A stretch of 52,619 nt of DNA, taken from contig JAKSDI010000037.1 of assembly GCA_022360175.1 (NCBI GenBank), positions 1 through 52,619 on the forward strand. Reading direction: 5' to 3'. How positions within the stretch are numbered: position 1 is the first letter of the stretch; each line of letters opens with the position of its first letter. This DNA is from Chitinophagales bacterium. Its GTDB lineage: Bacteria > Bacteroidota > Bacteroidia > Chitinophagales > Saprospiraceae. Under the pieces are notes generated by a model, which saw nothing but the letters and a program-made list of their open reading frames with translations, ran no database searches and was not told where the DNA came from. This document shows positions 45,303 through 52,619 of the stretch, one piece after another. A program made the translations under genes and the position numbers.

Positions 45303-46811
45303 TTATATTAAAGATTCCAGCACCAATTCCCAGAGGTGTTCGAAAGGTATCGGTTCTAGCTCATAAGGTGTGTCAGATATCCGTAAAGGATGTTCACTCA
45401 TTTTTGACAACCATTCCTGGGCTTTTTCATTAGCAAGCTGAGCTCTAAAATCTGCTTTAGGAATTTGAGAAAGCGCTTTAATGAAGCAAAAAGAACGAAA
45501 AGTCCCTTCATTTTCTTTTAAATGCCTACTAGCATATTTATCAAGAGCAAGCATCCTATCATAGGATTTATCGTATTCTTTTCTGTAAAGTAAAAACAAG
45601 GAATGGATTAAAAGTATAGGAATATTCATCCCTTGTTTATCCTTTGAATATTCTGGAATTTCGTTTAAGAATTTCGCTACTTTGTATTTGTTTTTACTGC
45701 CATCGCTGCAATTGAGTTTTTCTGCTTCTTCCAATAAATGTATATAGCCTTCATATATTTTCCAGCTCTCTAGCTCAGTGACAGGAAGATGGGAAAACTG
45801 CTTATTAGACTTGGCCTTTTTGAATACTTCATAAGCCGATTGATACTTTTTTTGATAGAATTGCAAAATAAGATTTTGCTCAACCCCTTTAAACCAGTTA
45901 TGAGTACCTGCCACTGCTAGCTCTTCTGCCTTTTCAACTGCCGCTTCTGCCTTATCATACTGTTGTAAGAGAGTGAGTGCAATTATAAGCTTGTGGTAAA
46001 AAGCCGAAAGCATAGCTTTTGTAGTTGCAGGCCTGCCTTCGAAAAAATTAATAGCCTCCTGACAGACTTCCTGCGTTCCTTCATAATCATGAACGCTTGC
46101 TTTCTCTATATATAAAATGATGCGGTAATGTAACTGAGGCCAGTAAGCATCGCAATTATTAAGCTCAGGCTCCAATTCTGATATATATTGTTGGGCCATC
46201 TTACTAACCCACGTTTTACTAGAACGAGATTTGATATAAGGACCAATGAGATTATAATACATACCTTCTGACTTGATCGTCAGATTGAGAATATGCTGGT
46301 ATTCAGAAACTAAAGATTCATATTTTTCTCGTTTCTTTTCATGAGGATCTGTAAAAGTGTAGTGATGACGGAGATAGCGAGAAATATCCAGAACAATTTC
46401 TGTTAGTTCATATTTAGTAGCAGGAGCAATCGTTTTATGAGCGATCTCCGCAGCTGAATTTCGGGCTCCTCTAGCCGCCAGCATTCGCATCGCAGCAGCA
46501 TACTTGGCACAGTTGTGTGCAGCTGCTTGTGCATTATTAAACTCAGGTTTTTTCAGATCTATAAAGAAAAAAGTATTGATGAGGCGCTTAAAAAGATTAT
46601 TGCGCAGATTTCTATATTGTATATACTTACCATTTTTTCCGGTCCCAAAGAAATACTCAGCAGCAGCATCATCTGTTTGAATTTGATTAGATTCAATCAT
46701 ATCATACATCACTTCATAACGATTCGCTGACTCTTCATTATATCCAAGTATTTCAATCTGCTTACGCTTGTGTCGTGAGATTAGATGCACCAACTCTTTG
46801 AGTTCTTTCAT
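45303..46811 (-). CDS. predicted all-helical, TPR-like protein of unknown function
   Basis: A 502-residue protein without signal peptide or membrane segment. Almost the whole length is amphipathic helices with TPR-like spacing, for example ALTLLQQYDKAEAAVEKAEE near residues 285-304 and QFYQKKYQSAYEVFKKA near 320-336. The N-terminal 60 residues are basic and then acidic (SRHKRKQIEILGY), followed by a segment with a GTGKNGKY turn that is not a nucleotide-binding loop of any family I recognise. It is probably a cytosolic scaffold or protein-interaction protein. It reads away from the MITE-like element and the exported-protein cluster to its right. Confidence 0.65.
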   Translation of the reverse strand: MKELKELVHLISRHKRKQIEILGYNEESANRYEVMYDMIESNQIQTDDAAAEYFFGTGKNGKYIQYRNLRNNLFKRLINTFFFIDLKKPEFNNAQAAAHNCAKYAAAMRMLAARGARNSAAEIAHKTIAPATKYELTEIVLDISRYLRHHYTFTDPHEKKREKYESLVSEYQHILNLTIKSEGMYYNLIGPYIKSRSSKTWVSKMAQQYISELEPELNNCDAYWPQLHYRIILYIEKASVHDYEGTQEVCQEAINFFEGRPATTKAMLSAFYHKLIIALTLLQQYDKAEAAVEKAEELAVAGTHNWFKGVEQNLILQFYQKKYQSAYEVFKKAKSNKQFSHLPVTELESWKIYEGYIHLLEEAEKLNCSDGSKNKYKVAKFLNEIPEYSKDKQGMNIPILLIHSLFLLYRKEYDKSYDRMLALDKYASRHLKENEGTFRSFCFIKALSQIPKADFRAQLANEKAQEWLSKMSEHPLRISDTPYELEPIPFEHLWELVLESLI

Positions 46812-46945
46812 ATAATATATCTAGAGCAATTTAACATAATGACATTCATATTAAAGACCAGATGTTTAGGGGATTAGCCCAATAAGCAATTATCACTTTT
46901 GGGCTGCTAATTCATAAATAAGTAAGGTAATTCTATCGGTGTGAT

Positions 46946-47111
46946 TAAGTAAGAGAGCACATTTAATTAACCTTTTTATGGTGGCATCTTTTTACCCATA
47001 TCTGTGTTGCGTACTCGTGTTAATAGCTATGGCTATTACACTCCGCCGCGCCTTGATTTGAGCAAAAATCTGCTCAACTAAAAAAGCAACCTAATTATGC
47101 GCTCTTACTTA
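46946..47111. repeat. 166-bp MITE-like element, family 1, copy 2
   Basis: The reverse-complement copy of 4493-4658 and of identical length. Ends are TAAGTAAGAGAGCA (46946-46959) and TGCGCTCTTACTTA (47098-47111), one mismatch from perfect. The internal block GCGTACTCGTGTTAATAGCT is conserved with few changes. Confidence 0.85.
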
Positions 47112-47288
47112 TAAGGTCAATATATACAAAATAAGGGAATTTAAAAAACAGAAAAGTCAGATGATGAATTATTATATGGCTTTGCTAAATTAATACAACA
47201 CATCATACTACTTGTAAAAAAACCAACAAAATAAATTGCGGTGTTAGAGGTTTGGGAGTTTGTCCGTGACAAAAGATGAGTAGTGTAA

Positions 47289-47296
47289 TACTTTTG
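47289..47296 (+). promoter_or_regulatory. putative Bacteroidota -7 promoter element of the exported-protein cluster
   Basis: TACTTTTG fits the TAnnTTTG consensus and lies 38 bp before the ATG of the 43-aa peptide. A TTTG at 47259-47262 is farther away than the usual spacing, so only the -7 element is called. Confidence 0.4.
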
Positions 47297-47334
47297 TTAT
47301 ATCACTTCAATATTAATACAAAACTCTCAACATT

Positions 47335-47466
47335 ATGACTGCTACTATAATCGCAATATTAATATCACTTAATTTACTCACTCAAGCTTCAGATTGGGAC
47401 AACCTCACCCCTGAAGAACAACAGGAAATGACTGAAATCGTAATTACAGATATAACAGAAACATAG
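47335..47466 (+). CDS. 43-aa exported acidic peptide
   Basis: A short gene starting at ATG 47335 and ending at TAG 47466. The product opens with a hydrophobic stretch (IIAILISLNLLTQAS, about residues 5-19) that looks like a signal peptide without a strong basic N-terminus. It continues as an acidic helix-prone tail (WDNLTPEEQQEMTE), ending ITDITET. It has no Cys. A promoter-like TAnnTTTG lies 38 bp upstream, and the next gene follows after 176 bp in the same direction. I do not recognise a family. It could be a secreted peptide of the cluster, or a leader peptide. Support is reading frame, position and composition only. Confidence 0.5.
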   Translation: MTATIIAILISLNLLTQASDWDNLTPEEQQEMTEIVITDITET

Positions 47467-47642
47467 TAAACATCTGATTATCAATATTTTAAAAATGAGG
47501 TGTTAGAACACAAAAAAAGTGTCCTTGAGAAGATTAGTCATTCGATTTAAATTTGAAATATATTTCTAGCTAGCTAATATAAAGGCGAATGCCGAAAAGC
47601 CTAAATCAAACAGAGTAGGCATTTAAAATTAATTTTCATATC

Positions 47643-48209
47643 ATGAAAAATTCTACTTTTTTTTTATTACTATTGGGACTGTTTTGTATGCAAAGTACAT
47701 TTGCTAATAGCATCGTACCAATAAGCCTGGAGACTTCAGAAGGATTACAAAGTCTTATCGAAAATGTGAATCCATATACAACCGAAACTCAGGATGAATT
47801 AAATACAGAAACAATCAATGAGTTACTTCGTGTTAAACTTGGAGCATCCTATGAAGAGTGGGTTGATGAAGTAATTAGCCTATTAATTCTTGGCGTAGAT
47901 ATTGATAATATTAAAATCAGAAAGGATACTACGATAAATATTTATGGTTCTGGCGGTATGGATAATGAATCAGGCCGCATATGCCCTGACCAGGCAAAAG
48001 CTCACTGTGCAAAGATAGTTATCCATGGCAAAGCAGTTGTAGATGATGCAGGTGGATTTGGAGGCCCTGTAGAAGGAACTTTGACAGAAACAGCTACTTC
48101 AAAAGAATATCCGGTTACTATTATAGAAATGTCTGGTGTCGAGGCATCAGAGGATGGAACTCTGGGAGTTGATGGTATGAACGTATTATTAGAAGTTCAT
48201 TCAAAATAA
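47643..48209 (+). CDS. small exported protein with GSGG-D-ICP-Cys motif (188 aa)
   Basis: An exported 188-residue protein of no family I can name. The signal peptide is about residues 1-21 (ending TFAN). An acidic helical spacer (about 30-95) leads to a compact C-terminal domain at about 98-188. The domain starts YGSGGMDNESGRICP, with Cys114 and Cys122 (C-x7-C), and continues with strands (AKIVIHG, YPVTIIEM, NVLLEVHS). That domain is clearly homologous to the one in the next gene, so the pair arose by duplication. The two Cys could form a disulfide or be a substrate of the CPRC protein encoded downstream. It probably belongs to the same operon as the following genes, with a 109-bp gap that can fold. 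Confidence 0.7.
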   Translation: MKNSTFFLLLLGLFCMQSTFANSIVPISLETSEGLQSLIENVNPYTTETQDELNTETINELLRVKLGASYEEWVDEVISLLILGVDIDNIKIRKDTTINIYGSGGMDNESGRICPDQAKAHCAKIVIHGKAVVDDAGGFGGPVEGTLTETATSKEYPVTIIEMSGVEASEDGTLGVDGMNVLLEVHSK

Positions 48210-48223
48210 CTAATTCTGTGAGG

Positions 48224-48297
48224 CTTGCGGCAAGGTTTATAGTGTGGGGCTCCTTCTATACGAAGGCAATACTACTCTCACTGTAAACCTCTGCAAG
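48224..48297 (+). other. intergenic inverted repeat in the exported-protein cluster
   Basis: CTTGCGGCAAGGTTTATAGTG (48224-48244) pairs with CACTGTAAACCTCTGCAAG (48279-48297). An inner stem, CTTC-TATAC-GAAG, lies in the loop. No T-run follows, so it is more likely an mRNA structure between two genes than a terminator. Confidence 0.55.
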
Positions 48298-48318
48298 TAA
48301 CATTAAAATTAATCTATC

Positions 48319-48714
48319 ATGAGACTTTTTACAACTCTTCTAGTATTGCTTTTTGCTGTTTCCTTTTGTTTTGCAAACGAGACCAACCCTCCAAACACTG
48401 ATCCTCCAGGAGAAGAAAGGCTAAAGATCAAAATTCCTGTTTTTGGCTCAGGTGGACTCGACATGAATTCTGGTAAGATCTGCCCTGATTGGTGTTGGTT
48501 ATGCAAATGCGCTACTATAACACTTGAATTATTTAAAGTAAGTGAAGGTACTGATATCACTAATGAAAGTGGGGAATTGGATGTAGAGGGAAAGAAATAT
48601 CATGTGACTATACTCGAAGGAGGGCAATTGAAAGAATGGGATGAAGATGAGCAATATGAATATTACTTAGATAAATCAAATTCTGAATCTCTTATACTCG
48701 AAATTAATAAATAG
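48319..48714 (+). CDS. small exported protein, paralogue of the preceding gene, with Cys-rich motif (131 aa)
   Basis: A 131-residue exported protein with a signal peptide of about residues 1-20 (ending CFAN) and a short Pro-rich spacer. The C-terminal domain parallels that of the 188-aa neighbour: FGSGGLDMNSGKICP, then strands ATITLEL, KYHVTILEG and SLILEIN. It differs in having four clustered Cys, Cys55, 59, 62 and 64 (CPDWCWLCKC), a C-x3-C-x2-C-x-C arrangement that could hold a metal or two disulfides. The acidic helical spacer of the neighbour is absent. No known family was recognised. It lies 79 bp upstream of the CPRC protein gene. Confidence 0.7.
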   Translation: MRLFTTLLVLLFAVSFCFANETNPPNTDPPGEERLKIKIPVFGSGGLDMNSGKICPDWCWLCKCATITLELFKVSEGTDITNESGELDVEGKKYHVTILEGGQLKEWDEDEQYEYYLDKSNSESLILEINK

Positions 48715-48743
48715 TTCGTTTTTGCGAATTCAAGATTGACTTC

Positions 48744-48777
48744 AGCTTGGTAGCCAGGGTTTTCCTGCTGCCAAGCT
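48744..48777 (+). other. hairpin between the 131-aa and 603-aa protein genes
   Basis: AGCTTGGTAGCCAGG pairs with CCTGCTGCCAAGCT around a short T-rich loop (one bulge). AATAATAATAAAA follows instead of a T-run. It could stabilise the upstream mRNA or partly stop transcription, lowering expression of the larger genes relative to the small ones. Confidence 0.6.
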
Positions 48778-48793
48778 ATAAATAATAATAAAA

Positions 48794-50605
48794 ATGAGAA
48801 ACCTGGCTCTATACATATTCTTTATCATGGCTTTTTCAGCCATCCATATTCAGTTGTTTGGACAACAGAGCTTATATTCTATTGAACAATATATTGACAC
48901 CGAAGCCAGGCTAAAAGCGATACTTAGTCCACTATCAGAACCAGAAGATTCAATCATTGGCCTCGTATATTTTAGCCCCAATACTTGCCCGAGATGTGAG
49001 AGCCTTCTTCACTTTTTTCTTACCCATAAAACAAACCTGAAACTTGATAAAAAGCTAATAGGTGTTCTTAATTACCCCAAAGAACAAGCAGGAAAAAGAT
49101 ACTTCCAATCAAACAACTGGAAACTGGACGGAAATGTAATCGATTCTAAAGATATATTTAGTAGTATATTTCATTATACAAGTGGCAAACTAAGAGTGCC
49201 CTTTCTCATGCTTATCGATGTACAAAAAGGGAAAATGTTAAAATCAACACCATTACTTGGTATTGAATGTGATGAACAATTTGTTCTTGATTTTTATGAT
49301 ACTTCGGATCTGCCTTCAATATCACAATCGCGAGCTAAGCCCATATACAAACAGCCAGGTATATCACCGTTCATAAGAAATCGTATGTTTACTGAGCAAG
49401 GGCATTTAACTTATCTTGATAAAAGTAATGGCTCTTCATACTCAGAGATTTATGACTTGAATGTCTCAAACGAACACATAGCTTTTATCGATGATTTATT
49501 TACAGATATCTACGTATACAATAGCAAAGGGAAACTATTCAATCAACTGGAAATAACAGAGGGAGAGTATAATATATTCAGATCACCCACTGTGAGTGAT
49601 GAACTATTCAACATCATAAAACCGGCACTCAAGTGCATATATCTGAAGTTATTGAGTGTAGATAGTACTAGTATTTCTATTTCGGCTTCATTGCCTCAAA
49701 CCCATTTTGATACTACTGATTTTAGTCTCAGCTATTATAATCAACCCGTCATCATAAAGAAGAACACATCAAGCAACAATGTAGAGCAAGTACATCCCAT
49801 TGAAAGATTACCACGCGACTTCGAAGAAGAAGGATATATCTTAAAGCACAGTAAGATGCAAATGGAGGAAAACACCATCTTTGTCCCTTTAGTAAGGGGC
49901 TGGCCAACAGTAGGTACAGGCGGTACTCCACCAGATGACATTAGCAGGAATCCATTCAGCAATCAGTTTTATGATAATGCACATATAGGAGTTCTTTACG
50001 ATAAAGAAGGAACCTATCTTGGTACAATCGGAAGTTTACCAAACATATGTAAGGATATCAAATCTGGTTATTTTATATCAAACTTTTTATTCACAATAAA
50101 GGGGGATAAAATAATTCTTGCTGATAAATACCTGGGAAGTATTTATATGTTCACAAGCAATTCGCCGCAAACTACTATTGACTCGATGAACTTGTTTGAA
50201 TCTGAGTTGGAGTTAAATAAAGAAAAATTAAAAGCTGTGGCAAGAGAATATGAATCACTACTAGTAGAAGGTGGAGATAATATCAATCTGAAAACATATT
50301 ATACAGAACACTTGAAGCCTGCTGCAAATATGGAATTACTCAATTTGAAGCTTGTCACCCCTGATCTACTAGCATGTGTATACCAGGAGAAAAATTCGTC
50401 TTTTGTGACTGCGAATGTTATCAATATAAATACTAAGAAAGTCATTTCATCTCAAGATTATCTTACTTATAGGGATGGGATAGGAACAGCAACTGCTTTT
50501 AAACTTGACTATCTGCCATCATCCAATAAAATTGAATTACATATGGCATTTGATCAAAGTGAAGAAATCATATTGGAAACAAATTACATCCATTTAATGC
50601 GTTAA
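48794..50605 (+). CDS. exported thioredoxin-like / beta-propeller-like protein with CPRC motif (603 aa)
   Basis: An exported protein with a signal peptide of about residues 1-24 (ending LFGQQ). Residues 30-180 look like a thioredoxin-type domain: strand IIGLVYFSP, then TCPRCES with the redox pair Cys65/Cys68, and later VPFLMLID, where a cis-proline would sit. Residues 190-603 resemble the TolB-like six-bladed beta-propeller of Bacteroidota exported proteins (HIAFIDDLFTDIYVYNSKG, HIGVLYDKEGTYLGTIG, KIILADKYLGSIYMF). Such propellers are often found next to small exported peptides in this phylum. Here two small Cys-motif proteins lie just upstream and another Cys protein just downstream, so a role in their redox folding or presentation is a reasonable guess. 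Confidence 0.65.
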   Translation: MRNLALYIFFIMAFSAIHIQLFGQQSLYSIEQYIDTEARLKAILSPLSEPEDSIIGLVYFSPNTCPRCESLLHFFLTHKTNLKLDKKLIGVLNYPKEQAGKRYFQSNNWKLDGNVIDSKDIFSSIFHYTSGKLRVPFLMLIDVQKGKMLKSTPLLGIECDEQFVLDFYDTSDLPSISQSRAKPIYKQPGISPFIRNRMFTEQGHLTYLDKSNGSSYSEIYDLNVSNEHIAFIDDLFTDIYVYNSKGKLFNQLEITEGEYNIFRSPTVSDELFNIIKPALKCIYLKLLSVDSTSISISASLPQTHFDTTDFSLSYYNQPVIIKKNTSSNNVEQVHPIERLPRDFEEEGYILKHSKMQMEENTIFVPLVRGWPTVGTGGTPPDDISRNPFSNQFYDNAHIGVLYDKEGTYLGTIGSLPNICKDIKSGYFISNFLFTIKGDKIILADKYLGSIYMFTSNSPQTTIDSMNLFESELELNKEKLKAVAREYESLLVEGGDNINLKTYYTEHLKPAANMELLNLKLVTPDLLACVYQEKNSSFVTANVININTKKVISSQDYLTYRDGIGTATAFKLDYLPSSNKIELHMAFDQSEEIILETNYIHLMR

Positions 50606-50622
50606 TATAAACTCATTTGAAT

Positions 50623-51108
50623 ATGAAAACTTCTATCTCAATATCGAAGAACATATATTTCAGAATATTCATTGGCTCAGCCATTTTATTTACAATCCTT
50701 TTTGCTATATGGGGATTTTCCCTGAAAGCAGAAATAGTAGAAGGAGGAGGATTGCTTTTGGGTAGAGGGCCAAACTGTGACCGTTCCAGAGGACTATGCT
50801 CTGTCGAAGAGAGTAGCCGTGTACATCTGCTAGGAAATGAATATACTAATTCTAGTTTTTCAGTAGCTACTCTGAGTGGCCTTAAGGTTTCAATTGCTAA
50901 ATCAGAGATAACATACAAAGATGCTAACATACAGTTTGAAAATGGCCATTTTATACAACAGGAAGAGTTAACTATTCCTGATGAATTACGCAACAAACTA
51001 CCAGGCCTCAAAGAAGGGCCGATTGCTGCAGGAGGATACCCTGTCACGGAAACAAATACCCATTTTATTATTGATTTCTCTACCACAATCCAAATACAGT
51101 CGCAATGA
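50623..51108 (+). CDS. membrane-anchored or exported small protein with Gly-rich Cys motif (161 aa)
   Basis: An unrecognised 161-residue protein from the ATG at 50623; a TTG two codons earlier is the alternative. One hydrophobic segment (about 12-35, FIGSAILFTILFAIWGFSL) serves as anchor or signal. The exported part begins IVEGGGLLLGRGPNC and has Cys52 and Cys59 (C-x6-C), so it again pairs a Gly-rich stretch with Cys, loosely like the GSGG...ICP motif of the two upstream small proteins. The rest is strand-rich (LKVSIAKSEITYKDANIQFE). It follows the 603-aa gene by 17 bp and overlaps the next gene by 4 bp (ATGA), so the three are one translationally coupled unit. Confidence 0.65.
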   Translation: MKTSISISKNIYFRIFIGSAILFTILFAIWGFSLKAEIVEGGGLLLGRGPNCDRSRGLCSVEESSRVHLLGNEYTNSSFSVATLSGLKVSIAKSEITYKDANIQFENGHFIQQEELTIPDELRNKLPGLKEGPIAAGGYPVTETNTHFIIDFSTTIQIQSQ

Positions 51109-52247
51109 AAAATTTAATCATCCTAATTATATGTTCTTTTTGTGGTTACCATACTTATGCAAATCTGGATACAATTTCTCTTGAGCAATTTATAAAAAGC
51201 TGGGAACAAGAAGAAAATACTCACTTGTACTTATATCAGGAAGACAGGCTAGATTTGCTAAAAGAACTAGATGCAATCAATTTTTCATTGGGGCGAGATG
51301 CAGTCTCTACCAAAGCTTATATACGTTTATTAAATCAAAAAATTCAGATCAAGGAAGAACTCACACTGATAGAGGAAATGTTTGGAGTCGAGCTTACCAG
51401 GCTGAGGTATAAAAAGGGACTTGAGTTGATTCGGTTACTCTATGAAAAAGTCCTGGGGCTCGACCATCATTTTTCTTCTCTTCAAACATACCAGAAAATC
51501 ATTTCACTGTCAAATCCCAATGATTATCCTGAATTTCAAAGAGCTAAGGTTACCCTTGAAAAACGATTAAAACGAGAGAATGCACTTCGATTACCTCCAA
51601 TTCTGGAAACAAATCCATACCTATCTCCTGCCTTTTCTCTAATTACCTCTGTACTTGGTAGTGGTAGTACTATTGAAAGAGAGCAAGAATTAAATAATAT
51701 TTCATGCGTACTAGATTTTACAGCCCGCATGAATTCTGAGTTGGCCACTATTTATTATGAAACATCCTATCTTAAAGAGAGTAATAATAGCCTCAAAGAA
51801 AATTGTATAAAACTGTTTGAAGAATATGTAGGTGTTTTAGGCTATTATACCGCTTTAGACGTATGTCGCAGAGAGGATGACTGGGAAGCTGTTTATGCAG
51901 CATTTGATCTCTATATGGAAAATCTGCAACAGACTGTAGAGCAGGACCCACACAGTAGCCAGGCAATAAAGCAGCAGGTAAACCTGGAATTTGCTGTAGA
52001 TCGCCTGATTAATTTCATTAATATTTATAATGCATTTATTGATCAGGGGGGAAAATATTATTCCAAGTTTGAAATTATTGTAACAAACTACCCTAACGAA
52101 GAGAAATGCATTGGAAAGTTACCTTATGAATTTGAAAATCTTAAGAGAGACATTTCCTATTCAATTGATCGATTCAATGAAGCATATAATATTGCCGCAT
52201 TAAAGGGGTCGAAATTAAAAGATCTGCTTTATGGTTTTTCAGAGTAA
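51105..52247 (+). CDS. exported helical protein of unknown function (380 aa)
   Basis: A signal peptide (about residues 1-19, ending YHTYAN) is followed by an almost wholly helical protein with many charged and aromatic residues (KSWEQEENTHLYLYQEDRL; ARMNSELATIYYETSYLKES). Three Cys occur after the signal (in NNISCVL, NCIKL and DVCRRED). There is no membrane segment and no recognised family. The start overlaps the stop of the 161-aa gene as ATGA, which implies translational coupling. The stop lies 17 bp inside the next reading frame. Being tied to the 603-aa and 161-aa genes suggests a periplasmic partner in the same process. Confidence 0.65.
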   Translation: MKNLIILIICSFCGYHTYANLDTISLEQFIKSWEQEENTHLYLYQEDRLDLLKELDAINFSLGRDAVSTKAYIRLLNQKIQIKEELTLIEEMFGVELTRLRYKKGLELIRLLYEKVLGLDHHFSSLQTYQKIISLSNPNDYPEFQRAKVTLEKRLKRENALRLPPILETNPYLSPAFSLITSVLGSGSTIEREQELNNISCVLDFTARMNSELATIYYETSYLKESNNSLKENCIKLFEEYVGVLGYYTALDVCRREDDWEAVYAAFDLYMENLQQTVEQDPHSSQAIKQQVNLEFAVDRLINFINIYNAFIDQGGKYYSKFEIIVTNYPNEEKCIGKLPYEFENLKRDISYSIDRFNEAYNIAALKGSKLKDLLYGFSE

Positions 52248-52619
52248 TCATTCATCTCAAAAAGAGAGTGTGTCAACAGTTGTCCGGGAAAGCTCTACGA
52301 ACAAGAATATTCGGAATCATCAATGGAACTTTAGTCAGGCTAATCTACACATAATTACCCTTGGAAACCCCCAGAAAGAATGCCGCCATTTTGGAATATG
52401 CAAAATAGATGCCTGGGAAAATAAAATACGAGCCTTATATAAAAATCAATGTTTAGCTCATCTATTTATTAACAATAGACAAATGACAAGTCTGAAAGGA
52501 ATATTTTTACATAACACACTCATCTTTGAGGCTTATAACCTCTACTTTAATCCGTATTTTTTAGTTGAGGCCTCCTATTGTTTGGAAGGAATAAGGGATA
52601 CTAAGGGCAACATTACTAA
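52231..52619 (+). CDS. partial gene of unknown function cut by the right edge
   Basis: A reading frame opens at ATG 52231, inside the last 17 bp of the preceding gene, and stays open for 129 codons to the window edge; its stop is not in view. The visible part has no signal peptide at this start. It contains HIITLGNPQKECRHFGICKI, Cys74, Cys117 and FEAYNLYFNPYFLVE. A frame of this length in A/T-rich DNA, in the same direction and overlapping the upstream gene, is probably real. The precise start is uncertain. No family was recognised. It may extend the exported-protein cluster beyond this window. Confidence 0.55.
   Translation, partial: MVFQSNHSSQKESVSTVVRESSTNKNIRNHQWNFSQANLHIITLGNPQKECRHFGICKIDAWENKIRALYKNQCLAHLFINNRQMTSLKGIFLHNTLIFEAYNLYFNPYFLVEASYCLEGIRDTKGNIT

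Larger units (their letters stand above)
46812..47334. other. 523-bp intergenic region between divergent units
   Basis: It contains the second MITE-like element (46946-47111) and a putative promoter element (47289-47296) for the rightward cluster. The rest, very A/T-rich, shows no gene. Confidence 0.6.

Noticed and set aside
4493-47111. Reading the region between the two MITE-like copies as an integrative element or prophage
   Set aside because: No integrase, relaxase, transposase, phage structural gene or tRNA-linked attachment site was seen between or beside them.
47259-47262. TTTG as -33 element for the cluster promoter
   Set aside because: It is 26 bp from the TAnnTTTG-like element, longer than the usual spacing in Bacteroidota, so only the -7 element was kept.
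50613-51086. 157-codon minus-strand frame opposite the 161-aa protein
   Set aside because: The plus-strand frame has an N-terminal hydrophobic anchor, tight coupling to both neighbours and the same direction as the cluster; the minus frame has none of these.

Overview
The window looks like a chromosomal segment of a Bacteroidota bacterium, probably an aquatic, gliding or surface-growing member of Saprospirales or Cytophagales. Three things point there. Many genes end in the C-terminal sorting signal of the type IX secretion system (T9SS, 'type A' PNP-motif tails). Two genes encode hybrid two-component systems (TPR sensor, kinase, receiver and AraC output in one chain). Starts generally lack Shine-Dalgarno sites and are preceded by A-rich DNA. 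I saw no rRNA, tRNA, CRISPR array, transposase or phage gene. The order and genus cannot be fixed from the sequence alone.

Layout. (1) 1-4454, minus strand: ordinary enzymes, namely an S9 prolyl-oligopeptidase-type peptidase, a GNAT acetyltransferase, a lipoprotein alpha/beta hydrolase of the proline iminopeptidase type, and a DinB-fold protein. (2) 4493-39355, plus strand: a large surface-protein region. Five paralogous T9SS cargo proteins (1221, 614, 1370, 1042 and 2546 aa) share one C-terminal block, a ConA-like domain followed by a sorting tail. They differ in their N-terminal domains: beta-helix, an unrecognised domain, a strand-rich 'NNGTI' domain, a jelly-roll-like domain, and three glycine-rich domains resembling that of ALK/LTK receptors. 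Most carry arrays of about 80-residue HYR-like stalk repeats. Two TPR-type hybrid sensor-regulators alternate with them. A phospholipase C-type phosphoesterase, a di-haem peroxidase lipoprotein with a DoxX-like membrane protein, and a possible hotdog-fold protein are interspersed. (3) 39751-46811: an AraC regulator followed by a DASS/SLC13 anion transporter, a smaller T9SS protein, an MDR oxidoreductase, a second GNAT enzyme and a helical protein of unknown function. (4) 47335-52619, plus strand: a compact run of exported proteins. It holds a 43-aa peptide, two homologous small proteins with a GSGG-x-D...ICP-Cys motif, a thioredoxin-like/beta-propeller-like protein with a CPRC motif, an anchored Cys-containing protein, a helical exported protein, and a gene that runs off the right edge. 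It resembles no system I can name and is the best candidate for an undescribed system.

The spaces between genes are unusually rich in structure. There is an inverted pair of 166-bp MITE-like elements 42 kb apart, and a second MITE-like element with a partial inverted copy. Another repeat occurs as an inverted pair downstream of the first and last big surface genes. A REP-like hairpin occurs three times. A CCTAAAC-rich, almost G-free tract is followed directly by eight tandem imperfect palindromes (core GATCT-nn-AGATC) in front of one surface-protein gene, and a short direct-repeat array lies in front of another. Several rho-independent terminators separate the large genes, so most surface genes appear to be single transcription units.
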